From positions 6,711,746 to 6,775,745 of the forward strand of contig CM055098.1 of assembly GCA_029204225.1 (NCBI GenBank): a DNA stretch of 64,000 bases. Reading direction: 5' to 3'. The notes under the pieces are model-generated. The model was not told the DNA's origin, ran no database searches, and was given only the letters and a program-made list of their open reading frames with translations. Numbering within the stretch: position 1 is the first letter of the stretch; each line of letters begins with the position of its first letter. The position numbers and the translations under genes are program-made. Of the stretch, positions 1-10,397 are shown piece after piece. Source of the DNA: Diphasiastrum complanatum. Its lineage: Eukaryota > Streptophyta > Lycopodiopsida > Lycopodiales > Lycopodiaceae.

Positions 1-318
1 TATCTACAAATCTGCTCTCTATAAGCAGAATCACAGATCTAGGACATAGAGTAGAATTCGAATGTGATCAGTGCAAAGTAGTTGATAGGACAGGCAAGAT
101 CCTAGCACTTGAAAGGGGCATGAATACTTGTATAGATTATGTCATTGCTTTTCTGCCTCTAGTCAGGGCTCAGTACTTTTATTCATGCAAATAAAAGTTT
201 ACTTTGGCATTATAGACTTGGTCACTTGAATCATGTTGTTGTACAACAAATGTCCTAGATTCAAATTTGATGAGCATCTTACACGAGCGTTCGCTCAACC
301 CATTTCTAATAATAATTG
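1..318 (+). pseudogene. Ty1/copia pol fragment (protease end and GAG-pre-integrase)
   Basis: The plus strand reads through the end of the copia protease region (frame containing STNLLSISRITDLGHRVEF) into a decayed GAG-pre-integrase segment, seen as WHYRLGHLNH in the better copy at 36519-36700 (minus). The zinc-binding-type segment is broken here by frameshifts and stops. The frame is cut off by the window edge on the left and by a non-coding insertion after about 318. The same junction occurs in the inverted copy near 36510, so insertion and copia piece were duplicated together. This is a relic with no expected product. Confidence 0.7.
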
Positions 319-2392
319 AAATGTATCAGGCAAAATCACTAATTCTAAAATTTGATCAAATTTGAAATTCAACATAAAAGAAATATTTTAGTTTAACTCC
401 ATATCTAAGAGACCCCACTCTAGAAGTTAAAATGTCGTTACAGTATCTAAACTGTTGACAAATTTCCTTTAGTCAATTTTACATTGTCTATAACCGAGAA
501 ATAATTTAGCTTTAGTGAAAACACTATGACCAAATTTGACTGAACAAAAAACTCAATATGGTCAACTCACTAATCTAAATTCATTTTATAGATAATAGAA
601 AAAAATTGAAATCTCAAATTTTCTTAAAAATTTTGATTTTTTTTATGTAACTCAAAAATTTTGACAAAAATACTGTTAGCACAAAAGACAATCGAAATCG
701 AAAAATTGATATATTGTTCAATTCTTGATGCTACTAATCATGTGTCAGACTGGCAAGCAAAGGACATGACATCAATCACGAAACGTCATTACAAATTTTT
801 TTATGTAAAACTCAATCACTGAGAATCCACTAGCCATTTTCATTGGTCTATGGCACATGCTTATAACTACTCAAAACAACCGTAGTGCATGTCATCATCA
901 TTATCAGAATCGCCATGCAACCAATTTTCACATGCACAATACACTAAAGTATGGGGTACACAGCAGAACTTGCAAATTTTACATTGAAAATAACAAAACT
1001 TCCGATGGTGATATAATGAGCTACACTGCACCAAATTAATCATTGTAAAGCACAATATAGAGGAGAGTGGGTTAGCAAGACGATTGCCACATGGACTTCA
1101 CACTTGCAAGCTGTAAATGCGTAAGAAAATAGTAGGGGACGCACTTATTCAAAGTAAGCTTCTCGAAAATCCTATTACAAACCAACATGACTTCCAATCA
1201 AAGTTACAAGCACTCTACTAAGGTTTATTAGAGAGACATAAAAGCTTCAAACAGGTCCAGCGAACAAGCATAGGTTCAGATCCACCGATAGCTTTTATGG
1301 AGGGTGCCAACAAGCATAACTTTGGGAGATCGGTGTCTAAGCCTCCCACTACCAAATTGGGTGCATGAGGGCTCGAATTAGAGGCAATACTACCTGTATT
1401 TTAGACTATATCTAGGTTTAGAGGTTTCAAATCCACTTTCAAGAATGCTCAAAAATCATTAAAAAATACACTAAATTTTAACTTTTTGAGGCTCTTAAAG
1501 GTGATCGATTTCTACCAAACTTGGTAGTAGATTTTGGATAGCTTCAATACACACTTGAGAGCATTTCATGCAAAGTTTAGTACATGGATCTTGAGAAAAA
1601 CTTACAAAATAGTGAAAAATCCATAAAAAAAATCCTTGTATTTTGACAATTTTTCGACAAGATCTTGTGGATCTAATCCACATGCAAGTGCAATATTTAG
1701 AGCCAGACTACTATGATTTATCTACAAGCAAACACAAAAACTTTTGATTTTACTAGATCATAGCTCTTACTACCCATTTCTAGTTGAAAAACAAGCAATG
1801 TTTTGAGTAGAACATAGCCTAGAACCGTAAATCTTGCAAATTTCTGGTATGAAATCATAAAATCAATAATTAATGACTCCCTAAATGTTCTTGGAAGTTA
1901 GATCTACCATAAGTTATGAGATATACAAGAAAACTGACAAAAAACCATCATAAATTGGCTGAAATCAACAATCACCCATATTGCTATGGAGAAAGCCAAT
2001 ATCTGATGATGCAAGTGGAAGTACTGATAGAACACTTGCTTGGAGGCTTATCCACCACCAGGTTGAGTAAACAGATGGATCTCCACCAAAGTGTTGACAA
2101 AAAGCTTCATAGTTCCAATCCCTTAGATCTTCATAAGCCTTGCTTTGATACCATTGTAAGGAGAAGCACCTCCAAGATCATGCTTACAAGACTCGCACAA
2201 AGGAATGACTAGGGAACCAAACCACCCAACCATGCAGATGTTATTGATCAATCTCCAATAGCATCGTAGCTCTTCTTATTTTGATTCTCAAAATTTCAAT
2301 TTGACTAGCAATCTCAAAATTACATGTATATGTGAGTTTGCGAATTTAGAAAAACAAGAAGCCAAATTCTACTATCGGTTAAACTAAACTTA
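319..2392 (-). mobile_element. Non-coding LTR-type insert, left arm of a large inverted repeat
   Basis: This AT-rich block with no convincing coding capacity lies inside the copia fragment. On the minus strand it carries a primer-binding-like site complementary to initiator-Met tRNA (TGGTATCAAAGC, 2153 to 2142). The site is preceded by a short LTR-like segment about 2393 to 2155 that begins TGTAAG and ends CTTACA. The same block lies inverted at 34500-36518. A 98-codon open frame at 1916-2212 recurs there with only three substitutions, but it runs across the primer site and LTR end, so I treat it as a by-product of close similarity. It could be a LARD or TRIM-like non-autonomous element; no second LTR was found near 319, so its 3' end is unclear. 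Confidence 0.45.
2142..2153 (-). other. Primer-binding site (initiator-Met tRNA type)
   Basis: The reverse strand reads TGGTATCAAAGC directly after a segment ending CTTACA, the usual order of LTR end then primer site. The matching site in the inverted copy is 34732-34743 on the plus strand. Confidence 0.55.
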
Positions 2393-2461
2393 CACAAAGG
2401 AATGACTAGGGAACCAAACCACCCAACCATGCAGATGCTATTGATCAATCTCCAATAGCAT
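2196..2461. repeat. Partial tandem duplication, 197-bp period, 69-bp repeated ends
   Basis: Positions 2196-2264 and 2393-2461 are the same 69-bp sequence with one visible mismatch (GTTATT against GCTATT). The first copy lies inside the short LTR-like segment and the second just outside it. The inverted copy at 34.5 kb contains the sequence only once, so the duplication arose after the two arms separated or was lost from the other arm. Confidence 0.75.
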
Positions 2462-2982
<521 letters not shown>

Positions 2983-3059
2983 AAGTAACCAATTTGAATA
3001 GCAAGTTGATGTGGAGAGTGATGTGGAAAGCTCATGTGGCTTGATGTATGCTTTTATCT

Positions 3060-3695
3060 CATAAGTAGATTTTAAAACAAATTTAAGAGACATTTTAATA
3101 GAGTTTGTTGCCAAAGCTTTTTTGACATGAGCATTGAAGCAAGAATACCCTTACACTTTGCTGCTCAATGAGCGCCCATGAGAAGGACTCTCATCAAAAT
3201 GTCAATGAAGGGTATCATATTTCTTAATCTCTAGAGAAATGAATCCATCAGCAAGATGCCTAATAGACTACCTTCTTTCATTTTCTTGAACTGCCACCCT
3301 TGTTGAGCGAAACAACAGATCAACACAAGTGGAATCAACAACAACATCTGCCAAGTTATGAAGTCTATTAAAGAATGCCAACATGCTTGTGTGAAGAGTG
3401 AGGCATGGCTGAAAGAATAACATGAGAATGTTCTTTGAGGACATGAAACCCTTCGTCTTGAGCTATAGAGGCTGCTACATCTCTAATAACATCTTTGATT
3501 AATATCCACTCATTACTAGGACATTGAGGAGATGGATGGTGAGAGCATCAATAGGCTGACCATAGACACACTTCGAGAGACCCAAGGCCAAAGGATGAGA
3601 CAGGCGTGGAGTCAAAGATGGCCGAGAACATTCTAAACGATAGAACAATAGGTCAAGTTGACAACCAAACATTGGTACATGGTTCTGCATAAGAA
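3060..3695 (-). pseudogene. Decayed reverse-transcriptase-associated C-terminal frame (LINE-like?)
   Basis: The minus strand can be read in pieces as a protein: one block contains LGLSKCVYGQPIDALTIHLL (about 3585-3525), the next IKDVIRDVAASIAQDEGFHV (about 3505-3446), and after a frameshift LADVVVDSTCVDLLFRST (about 3355-3300). Below this come IRHLADGFISLEI and further stops. The order, with a CxxGxPIDxxxIHLLRC-like block, an IRDVxxSIAxDxGFHV block and a TLADVVIxDPT block, is one I associate from memory with sequence downstream of reverse transcriptase in plant retroelement ORFs. At least two in-frame stops and one frameshift break it. No RT motif is visible; GA/TC microsatellites flank it on both sides. 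Confidence 0.5.
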
Positions 3696-4445
<750 letters not shown>

Positions 4446-4539
4446 TCACAAACAATTGACAATGTGATGTGTTGTCATGTTAAAGAATGTTCTAGAAAGA
4501 GAGCCATACGGAATGTTAAAAAAAAAGAGATATCCAATG

Positions 4540-4830
4540 ACAGAGAGAGAGTGTGTGTGTGTTGTGTCGTCGATGCAGCATAGAGGTCCGTCGCTGGGAG
4601 CGGCAACCTCTCCTTCACCTGCATAGCAAGACGAGAGAGGGAGAGGAGAAAGAGAGTGGAGAGAGGGAGAGAGAGAATGCCAAGGTTGAGAAAGGCTTGG
4701 AGGCTCAAGCACCTACCCAAAGCTATTCTATCCCAACGTAGGGAGAGAGGGAGAAGAGAGAGAGAGAGGAGAAAGAGAGAGATAGGGAGATGGAGAAACC
4801 AAGAGAAAAAAATACAAGCCCCTCCCTGCT
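4540..4830. repeat. Degenerate GA/GGGAGA-rich tract
   Basis: Interrupted GA, GT and GGGAGA runs. Composition matches the GA-rich stretch at 59.2-59.75 kb. A run of about 12 C residues follows near 4890-4901. Open frames here are low-complexity and not believable genes. Confidence 0.7.
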
Positions 4831-4986
4831 CACTACCACGTCATGCCCAAAAACTATTAAAATGAATTTTTCTCCCCCTATGTATATATCCCCCCCCCCC
4901 CTCCCCCTTCCAGAATTAATTATCAGGGGGTATTTGGTGACTACCTACTCCCTCCGGTTTAAAAAATAAAATAAAAAAGGTACGAT

Positions 4987-5854
4987 GCAAAATGAGTGGT
5001 TTTTGGCAGGTTTACCACCAAAAATTGATCGATACTACAGACAAGGAGATATGACTTCTTTATCAACAGTCATAGTGAGTGTTGAGAACTAGGAGACTAC
5101 TAAGTTAGCACGTAAAAGACGTTCTATCAGACGAACTCGAAAGTCTGAGCATGACTCTAGCGACAGTGAAGAATCTAAATTTGAATCCAGTTCAAGTTCT
5201 TCCAGTTCCGATTCTGATTCCAGTGACTCATCAGACACAGAAGTTGATGATACAGATCGAAGGAATAAATGAAAGTCCAAACAAAAAGATGATAGCAAAA
5301 CCACTGAGGATAAGTCTGTGACCTCCAAAGTTGAAAAACTTTGAAAGAATAATATGGCTGATCTTAATGAGAAGTTCAATTATTTGAAAGTTCAAATCTC
5401 AGAAGTTGCACACAAAAGACCGAAAGCTTCTTCTTCGAACTCAGGACTATGGTGTACGAAATGCGGTACATCTAGACATTCTAAAGAAGAATGTAGATCT
5501 GCAAACGTAAAGTATGTCAAAGATCTTTCTCAGGAAGTGCTTTTTATATTTCAAGATGATGCGACTACCAATTATGTTCAAGGTAATACAGCACCATTCC
5601 AACAAGGCAAACCAAAGTTTGCACCAAAAAGACACAACCCACCAAAATTTGTTGGTCCTTCTAGATTGAATGAACCTATTTTGAGAAACTGTTTCAACTG
5701 TGGTGAACCAGGACATTTTTTGCCTGATTGTCCACAACCACAAAAATCGATCGGATTTATTCCTTTATGTTCGAATTGTAAAGAACCTGGCCACAAGTAT
5801 CCGGACTGTCCACAACTGGACTGTCCACAACCGTTGAAGCCACGACCAAAGTAA
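4987..5854 (+). pseudogene. Ty3/gypsy gag C-terminal half with three zinc knuckles
   Basis: The frame starts in a gag segment (EWFLAGLPPKIDRYYRQGD), passes through an acidic, serine-rich stretch (about 5140-5250), and ends with three CCHC knuckles: CTKCGTSRHSKEEC, CFNCGEPGHFLPDC and CSNCKEPGHKYPDC (about 5450-5815). Zinc knuckles of this kind bind element RNA during packaging. Three in-frame stops lie upstream of 5354; the stretch 5354-5854 is open. The copia LTR begins just after the TAA at 5852-5854, so the element is cut there and no protease or RT follows. The gag N-terminus is missing. Confidence 0.75.
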
Positions 5855-7060
5855 TATTGGATTTATCTCCTCTACTCTCCTAAATCCTATTTTAATCTGC
5901 CTCCATTCATGCTGCATTTTTACTCATGTTGTCACATAGTCTGCATATTTATATGTAAAATAAGACAGGCAAAAAACTCGACTGTCTGCATAAATACAAG
6001 TAATTTTCCATAGGCGAAAAAGGCAAAAAACACGACATTGTGTTTTTCCACATGATTTGTGACAGGCGAAAAAGATGACATTGCCTTACAAAATGCCGAA
6101 GGTGCCCTAGGAAAAGTTAAGGTCCCCTGTAAATCAAATCATAAGGCATTTGTCAGAGTGTTGCATTTTTTGGATCTTTACCAACGTTCATTTCAGCAAA
6201 GGCTGACATCGCAGCCTTCTCACGCTCATCCCATGCAACTGTGCTAACAGATTTGACAATGACAACAGCCACCCACGATCTCCTACAGACAGCACATCCA
6301 CTTTGTACTTTCTTCATCTACGCACCTGTAAAATTGTGTATATATTGAATATCACTTGCATATTCTAGAGTGTGTGTGAAAATAATAGTATCAGAAACTT
6401 ATCAGAGATAGACGAAGTAGATGCCATGCACATTGATTCTTTTGTATTGTCAGTAACAGATTCGTTCCTTCTATAGATTGAATTAGCTTTGTAGAGCACC
6501 GGTTTCGTTCGCTATTGTCTTGTGTTCCATAGCATTATTGACATGTATATTTTGCTATACTTAATATGATAACAGCTTTGTTTTGTTCTGCATTCAGATT
6601 TGTGTCAATTTTGCTATACTTTTCTACATTCTGTCTGACTCTCTTATTGCTCAATCTGATAATCTGTTCTTAGCGAATTATTATTAGTCTAGTTGTTGGC
6701 GACTAATATTTAGTCTTGTCTTTCGCGACTGATTATCAGTCGAGCTCAGTCTAGTTCTTCGTGAATCATTCGCAACTAATAATTTGTCTAGTTGTTCGCG
6801 ACAAATTATTCTTCTGATGTCTTGCTGTTTAATGCTTGGCTACGTAATCAGATCGACCATGATTTCTATTACTAATGTTTTGTTTATCTTTTATAGGCGT
6901 AGTCATGCTTAGGAAAAGAGTAATATAGCTCATTCTGCTTGCGTACAAACACTTTTCGTTCGAGTTCATTTCTCATTCGAGTTTCGAGTTCGTTTTTTTT
7001 CGTCTTCGTTTCTTTTCGAGCAATTTTAGTTTCTCACACCCTCCTTTGACTTTCCCAACA
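5855..7060 (+). mobile_element. Ty1/copia 5' LTR (about 1.2 kb), family A
   Basis: The LTR ends in CCCAACA directly before a TGGTATCAGAGCC primer site. Its start (TATTGGATTTAT) aligns with the LTR starts at 39276 (TGCTGGATTTAT) and 54972 minus (TGTTGGATTTAT); TG is mutated to TA here. Homologous LTRs lie at 39276-40355 (+), 40356-41233 (-) and 53928-54972 (-). About 6660-6830 holds a degenerate array built on TCGCGA-like motifs, conserved in position among the copies. Confidence 0.85.
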
Positions 7061-7073
7061 TGGTATCAGAGCC
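7061..7073 (+). other. Copia primer-binding site (initiator-Met tRNA)
   Basis: TGGTATCAGAGCC immediately follows the LTR end, as in most plant copia elements. It primes minus-strand DNA synthesis. Confidence 0.9.
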
Positions 7074-7214
7074 ATCTTCATAGCCTGATAAGCTTCCATG
7101 GTACAAGACTCTACTAGTTGATACAGTAATTATCTTCTTGTTCTATAATTCAGTACCAAATTTTCATACTTAAGTCACTGATAGCTTTTCCTATCACTTA
7201 GACTAATCTTCCAC

Positions 7215-7293
7215 ATGGATTCCCAAGGGAAAGCCAGTCCTATCATGGACAAGCTTGATGGAGCCAATTACCATCTGTGGAAATTTAAGATGA
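7215..7293 (+). pseudogene. Copia gag N-terminus, truncated
   Basis: The ATG at 7215 opens MDSQGKASPIMDKLDG and continues to WKFKMK, matching the gag start of the copia copy at 53773 (minus). It breaks off after about 26 codons, where minus-strand gypsy sequence begins at about 7294. Confidence 0.85.
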
Positions 7294-8330
7294 AAATTTG
7301 ACACTCGGTTAATTTTGTATTGATAGTTTGATTTTTTTGTAACTGAGGATTTTGTGGTTCTTGAGTGGGCGGTGTTGTTGCCTCACTTATCATGTCGTCA
7401 TCGATTGTATCCCAGACTTCGTCTGGATACACATCCCATGTGTATACTTTGGGCTTGGGCCTATATGCTTGTGTGTTGGGTACTTTGGATGTCAGTTGGA
7501 CATGAGCCAACGGTCCTGGTGACTTGATCTTCTGAGGAATTAATTTTGGCGGATAACGTTGGGCATCTAGATAAAGGAGTAAATGTTCATCCGTCATTTC
7601 AACATCATCCATGGAAAGAATACCTTCTTCGAAAACATGGGCGGTAGAGACGCTAGGTTCTCCTGGGCACCAAGCTATAGGAATCAAGTCTTTCATCATA
7701 AGTGGGATGATGGGTGTATCAATGTCTGTAGAAGATGCTAGAATATCCACATCTTCTATAGCGGTTTCGATACGGCATCGTTTGGAATCAGCACAGTCCA
7801 CAGTGGCTAGTGCTTGACCCCAATTAATTATGTCCATGGATCTTTTATAGTGGCCTTTTGGTTGGATCGGGACACTATCTAATTCATCATAAGTTATTGA
7901 TGACCAATCATCATAAACTTTAGCGGGCTTGACATGGCCAGTTGAGTCAACAGTGACTCGTTTGTTATGATTGCCAAAGGTGATTTTGCTATGCTTCCAA
8001 TCTTGGACAACACTTGCCATTTGGAGCCAGGGTGTACCGAGAAGGAGTTTATAAGTACTGGTATCTTCTGGTAAGTCTAAGATGACATAATCAATTACAA
8101 ATTTGACACCTACTATTCAAACCTTGATATTTGATAAATGACCAGCAGGGTCTGTAACTCGTTGATCAACCATGCAAAGTTTCTATCGTGGTTGATTGAG
8201 GGTATGGAAGCCCCATGACTTTGCCAATGACAAAGCCATTATATTGACACCTGATTCGCTATCAAGGATAGTGGATACTACGGGATAGTCTTTATAGGAC
8301 AAAGACGAGGTGATGCTAGTCCCCTCAGCA
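7294..8330 (-). pseudogene. Ty3/gypsy aspartic protease region and downstream linker
   Basis: On the minus strand a retropepsin-type domain is readable: the active-site loop VSTILDSESGVNIMA (about 8270-8225) stands where related elements have a D-G-G-S-G-type loop. A LLLGTPWLQ segment (about 8060-8035) corresponds to the conserved C-terminal LLG element of the fold. The two halves are joined across stops near 8180 and 8120. A 250-codon open linker rich in acidic residues and prolines follows (8020-7294). It resembles in place and character the linker before RT in the plus-strand gypsy at 47.0-47.7 kb. The frame ends by running into the truncated copia gag, so RT and integrase are absent. Confidence 0.65.
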
Positions 8331-9850
8331 ACACCTATATTCAGCACATTCATAGTAATCTGGAAAATTTCAGGAATCTCTTCTGTTTTTTGCTGGTCAT
8401 CAGGAATAGTAGGCAGCTGAAAATTACGATGGATATAGCGTTGAAGCCCGGTGAAAGATTTTATCACGCTATGGAATGACATAGTGATTTGAGCTTGTAG
8501 AAAGTCAAAAAATACTTCAAGTTCCTGTAGGGATTGCTCTTTTTCAGGGATTTGAGCGGATAACAGACTTTCAGTATGTTCTTCCTCTCGCAAAAACTCA
8601 TCTCTAAATTCATTGCATTGTCTTTGTTCCACATTTGGGTCTGGGTAGTCTTTGGGTAATGTGAAGGCTATCAAGTGGCTTCCATGTGAGTCAGCTGATT
8701 TAGCATTGTTTTGCTGTTGTTCTTGGTGTTGGCATTTTGCTCTAGTGAGAACTCTAACTGGTTCGGATGATATATGATGTGCTGGAAGGATCCTGTTAGG
8801 TTGTTTAGGACAATCTTTGAAACTATGTTTGCAAACACAGTCTGGACACTCCGCATGGTATTGGTTCTTAGCTTTACAGTCAACCATGAAGTGGCTAGTT
8901 TCACCACAAATAAAGCAGTGGTTGCTCATTGGTCCTATGGCGATAGCGTAACAATCTTGGATGGCTAGTTGTGCTGGATTTTCTGGTGTTGTGGGATACT
9001 CATCCCGTTTGCATGAGCATGAATTGTCGGTTTGATATTGGTGAGAACTAGGTGATGGAAGTGTTGTATCATGATGATATGAGTGATCGTAGGAGTTTTC
9101 TACCAGATGTGCTTGTGCGGACTCTTGAGGGTGTCTATGTTTTGTGCTCCTAGATCAAGTTGTCCTCTTGGAGGTGGTCCTAAGAGCGCTAGCTGTGGTT
9201 GAGTTTCATGTCTATATTGTTTGGGCAACTCTTGTATATGGACTTGGTTGTTTCTTGATGGATAGTGCTGATTTTGATTTTGTAAAACAAACTGGTGTCT
9301 AGGAGGTTTATAATATCGCCCTGACTGGTTGTGAGACTGGTTCCTCAAGTTATAATAGCAATAGAGCGAGGTATGACCCATAAAGTCGCAAATGTCACAT
9401 TTGATCAATGAAGTATCAGGGATCGGTTGGTATGAAGGGCACTCATTGCCAGTCTGTGCACCTCGACAATGAGGGCACCATGTATTCTCTCATCTATGGT
9501 GGATTTGGCCAGCTGGTAACTAACTTGGAATCGAACTCTGGATAGACTTAAGAGTGTTTTAAAACTCTTTTGTGAGTTTCTCCATTTGTTGCTGGTGTTG
9601 CTGGTTTAGCAACTCCATTTGTGTTTTCCATAATTGTTCTCGTGTGTCCTCATTTGGTCGAGCTTCTTGGATAGCACGATGTGCTCTCTGTTCATGTGGC
9701 TCATCGACATCTGATCCCTCGTCTTCTTCCCTAATGGCATCAGACATGGCTTGTTTCAATGATGTGTATTCATCATTGGAGCGAAGTTCATGTCGTATCC
9801 ATCGTGGGAGTCCAACAAAAAACCAAATTATGAGCATAGATTCAGTTGGT
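8331..9850 (-). pseudogene. Ty3/gypsy gag with four zinc knuckles, N-terminus deleted
   Basis: The frame opens near 9837 with GLPRWIRHELRSNDEYTSLK and DAIREEDE, closely matching the gag at 46029 (GLPKWIRRELKRHNEYALLQ). A Gln-rich segment follows, then knuckle-like CPHCRGAQTGNEC (about 9485-9445, His lost), CDICDFMGHTSLYC (about 9400), CFICGETSHFMVDC (about 8918) and CPDCVCKHSFKDC (about 8850). The roughly 145-residue N-terminal gag domain present at 45591-46025 is absent, implying a deletion near 9840-9900. Frameshifts and stops separate the pieces. Confidence 0.75.
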
Positions 9851-10070
9851 TGTTCTTGTACCTGACTTTCTAGTATCAGCGAGGTCTTAACCTTCCATGC
9901 TAGGAAGTTAGATCCTGATGAATTCAGAACTGTATAGATCTTGGATTATATGCTACTGATTGAAGCCATTGCTTCTAAATTTGTGTTCTTACTTGTTGAT
10001 GGTTTCTTGTTTGAATGCTTAGCCTCCTGGAACTGATAGCTTTTCGGCTATGTCGGACTATGACAAGGTA

Positions 10071-10083
10071 GGCTTTGATACCA
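10071..10083 (-). other. Gypsy primer-binding site (initiator-Met type)
   Basis: The reverse strand reads TGGTATCAAAGCC immediately inside the LTR end. The related gypsy at 43.6 kb instead has an Asp-tRNA-type site. Confidence 0.65.
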
Positions 10084-10084
10084 T

Positions 10085-10351
10085 TGATGGAAAGATTGCA
10101 CTCAGAAAATACAAATTCCAGCTAGAACTCTGGTGAAAAACTAACAAAAAAGTAATCTCTAAGTTTAAAATTGACTTTGGACCTCAAGTTTTATTTTAAT
10201 TACAAAGGCCCAAGTCTATTCTATTTTATTTACAACTTAAGCTTGCGTGCTCATTGGGCCATGGGCTTATACACACAGGATGCCATGCCCTCGCAACACA
10301 TTTTATTGGTCGATTTTATTTATTTACAATTCGTCGGGAATACCCCCAACA
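10085..10351 (-). mobile_element. Ty3/gypsy LTR, short (about 267 bp)
   Basis: On the minus strand the segment begins TGTTGGGGGTATTCC and ends CTTTCCATCA just before the primer site. Internal blocks GGCATCCTGTGTGT, AAGCCC, AATGAGCAC and ATAGACTTGGGCC recur in the same order in the LTR remnant starting at 55651. More weakly they recur in the LTR at 43611. The accessory ORF lies on its upstream side and primer site plus gag on its downstream side, so it is shared between two element halves. Confidence 0.6.
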
Positions 10352-10397
10352 GGACCCACGGCCTGGAGTAGTGTCGGTCCCTCAGCACTCTACCGAT

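Noticed and set aside
1916-2212. 98-codon frame nearly identical at 34969-34673
   Set aside because: It spans an LTR end and primer site on the opposite strand and has no known motif; its conservation follows from the recent inverted duplication.
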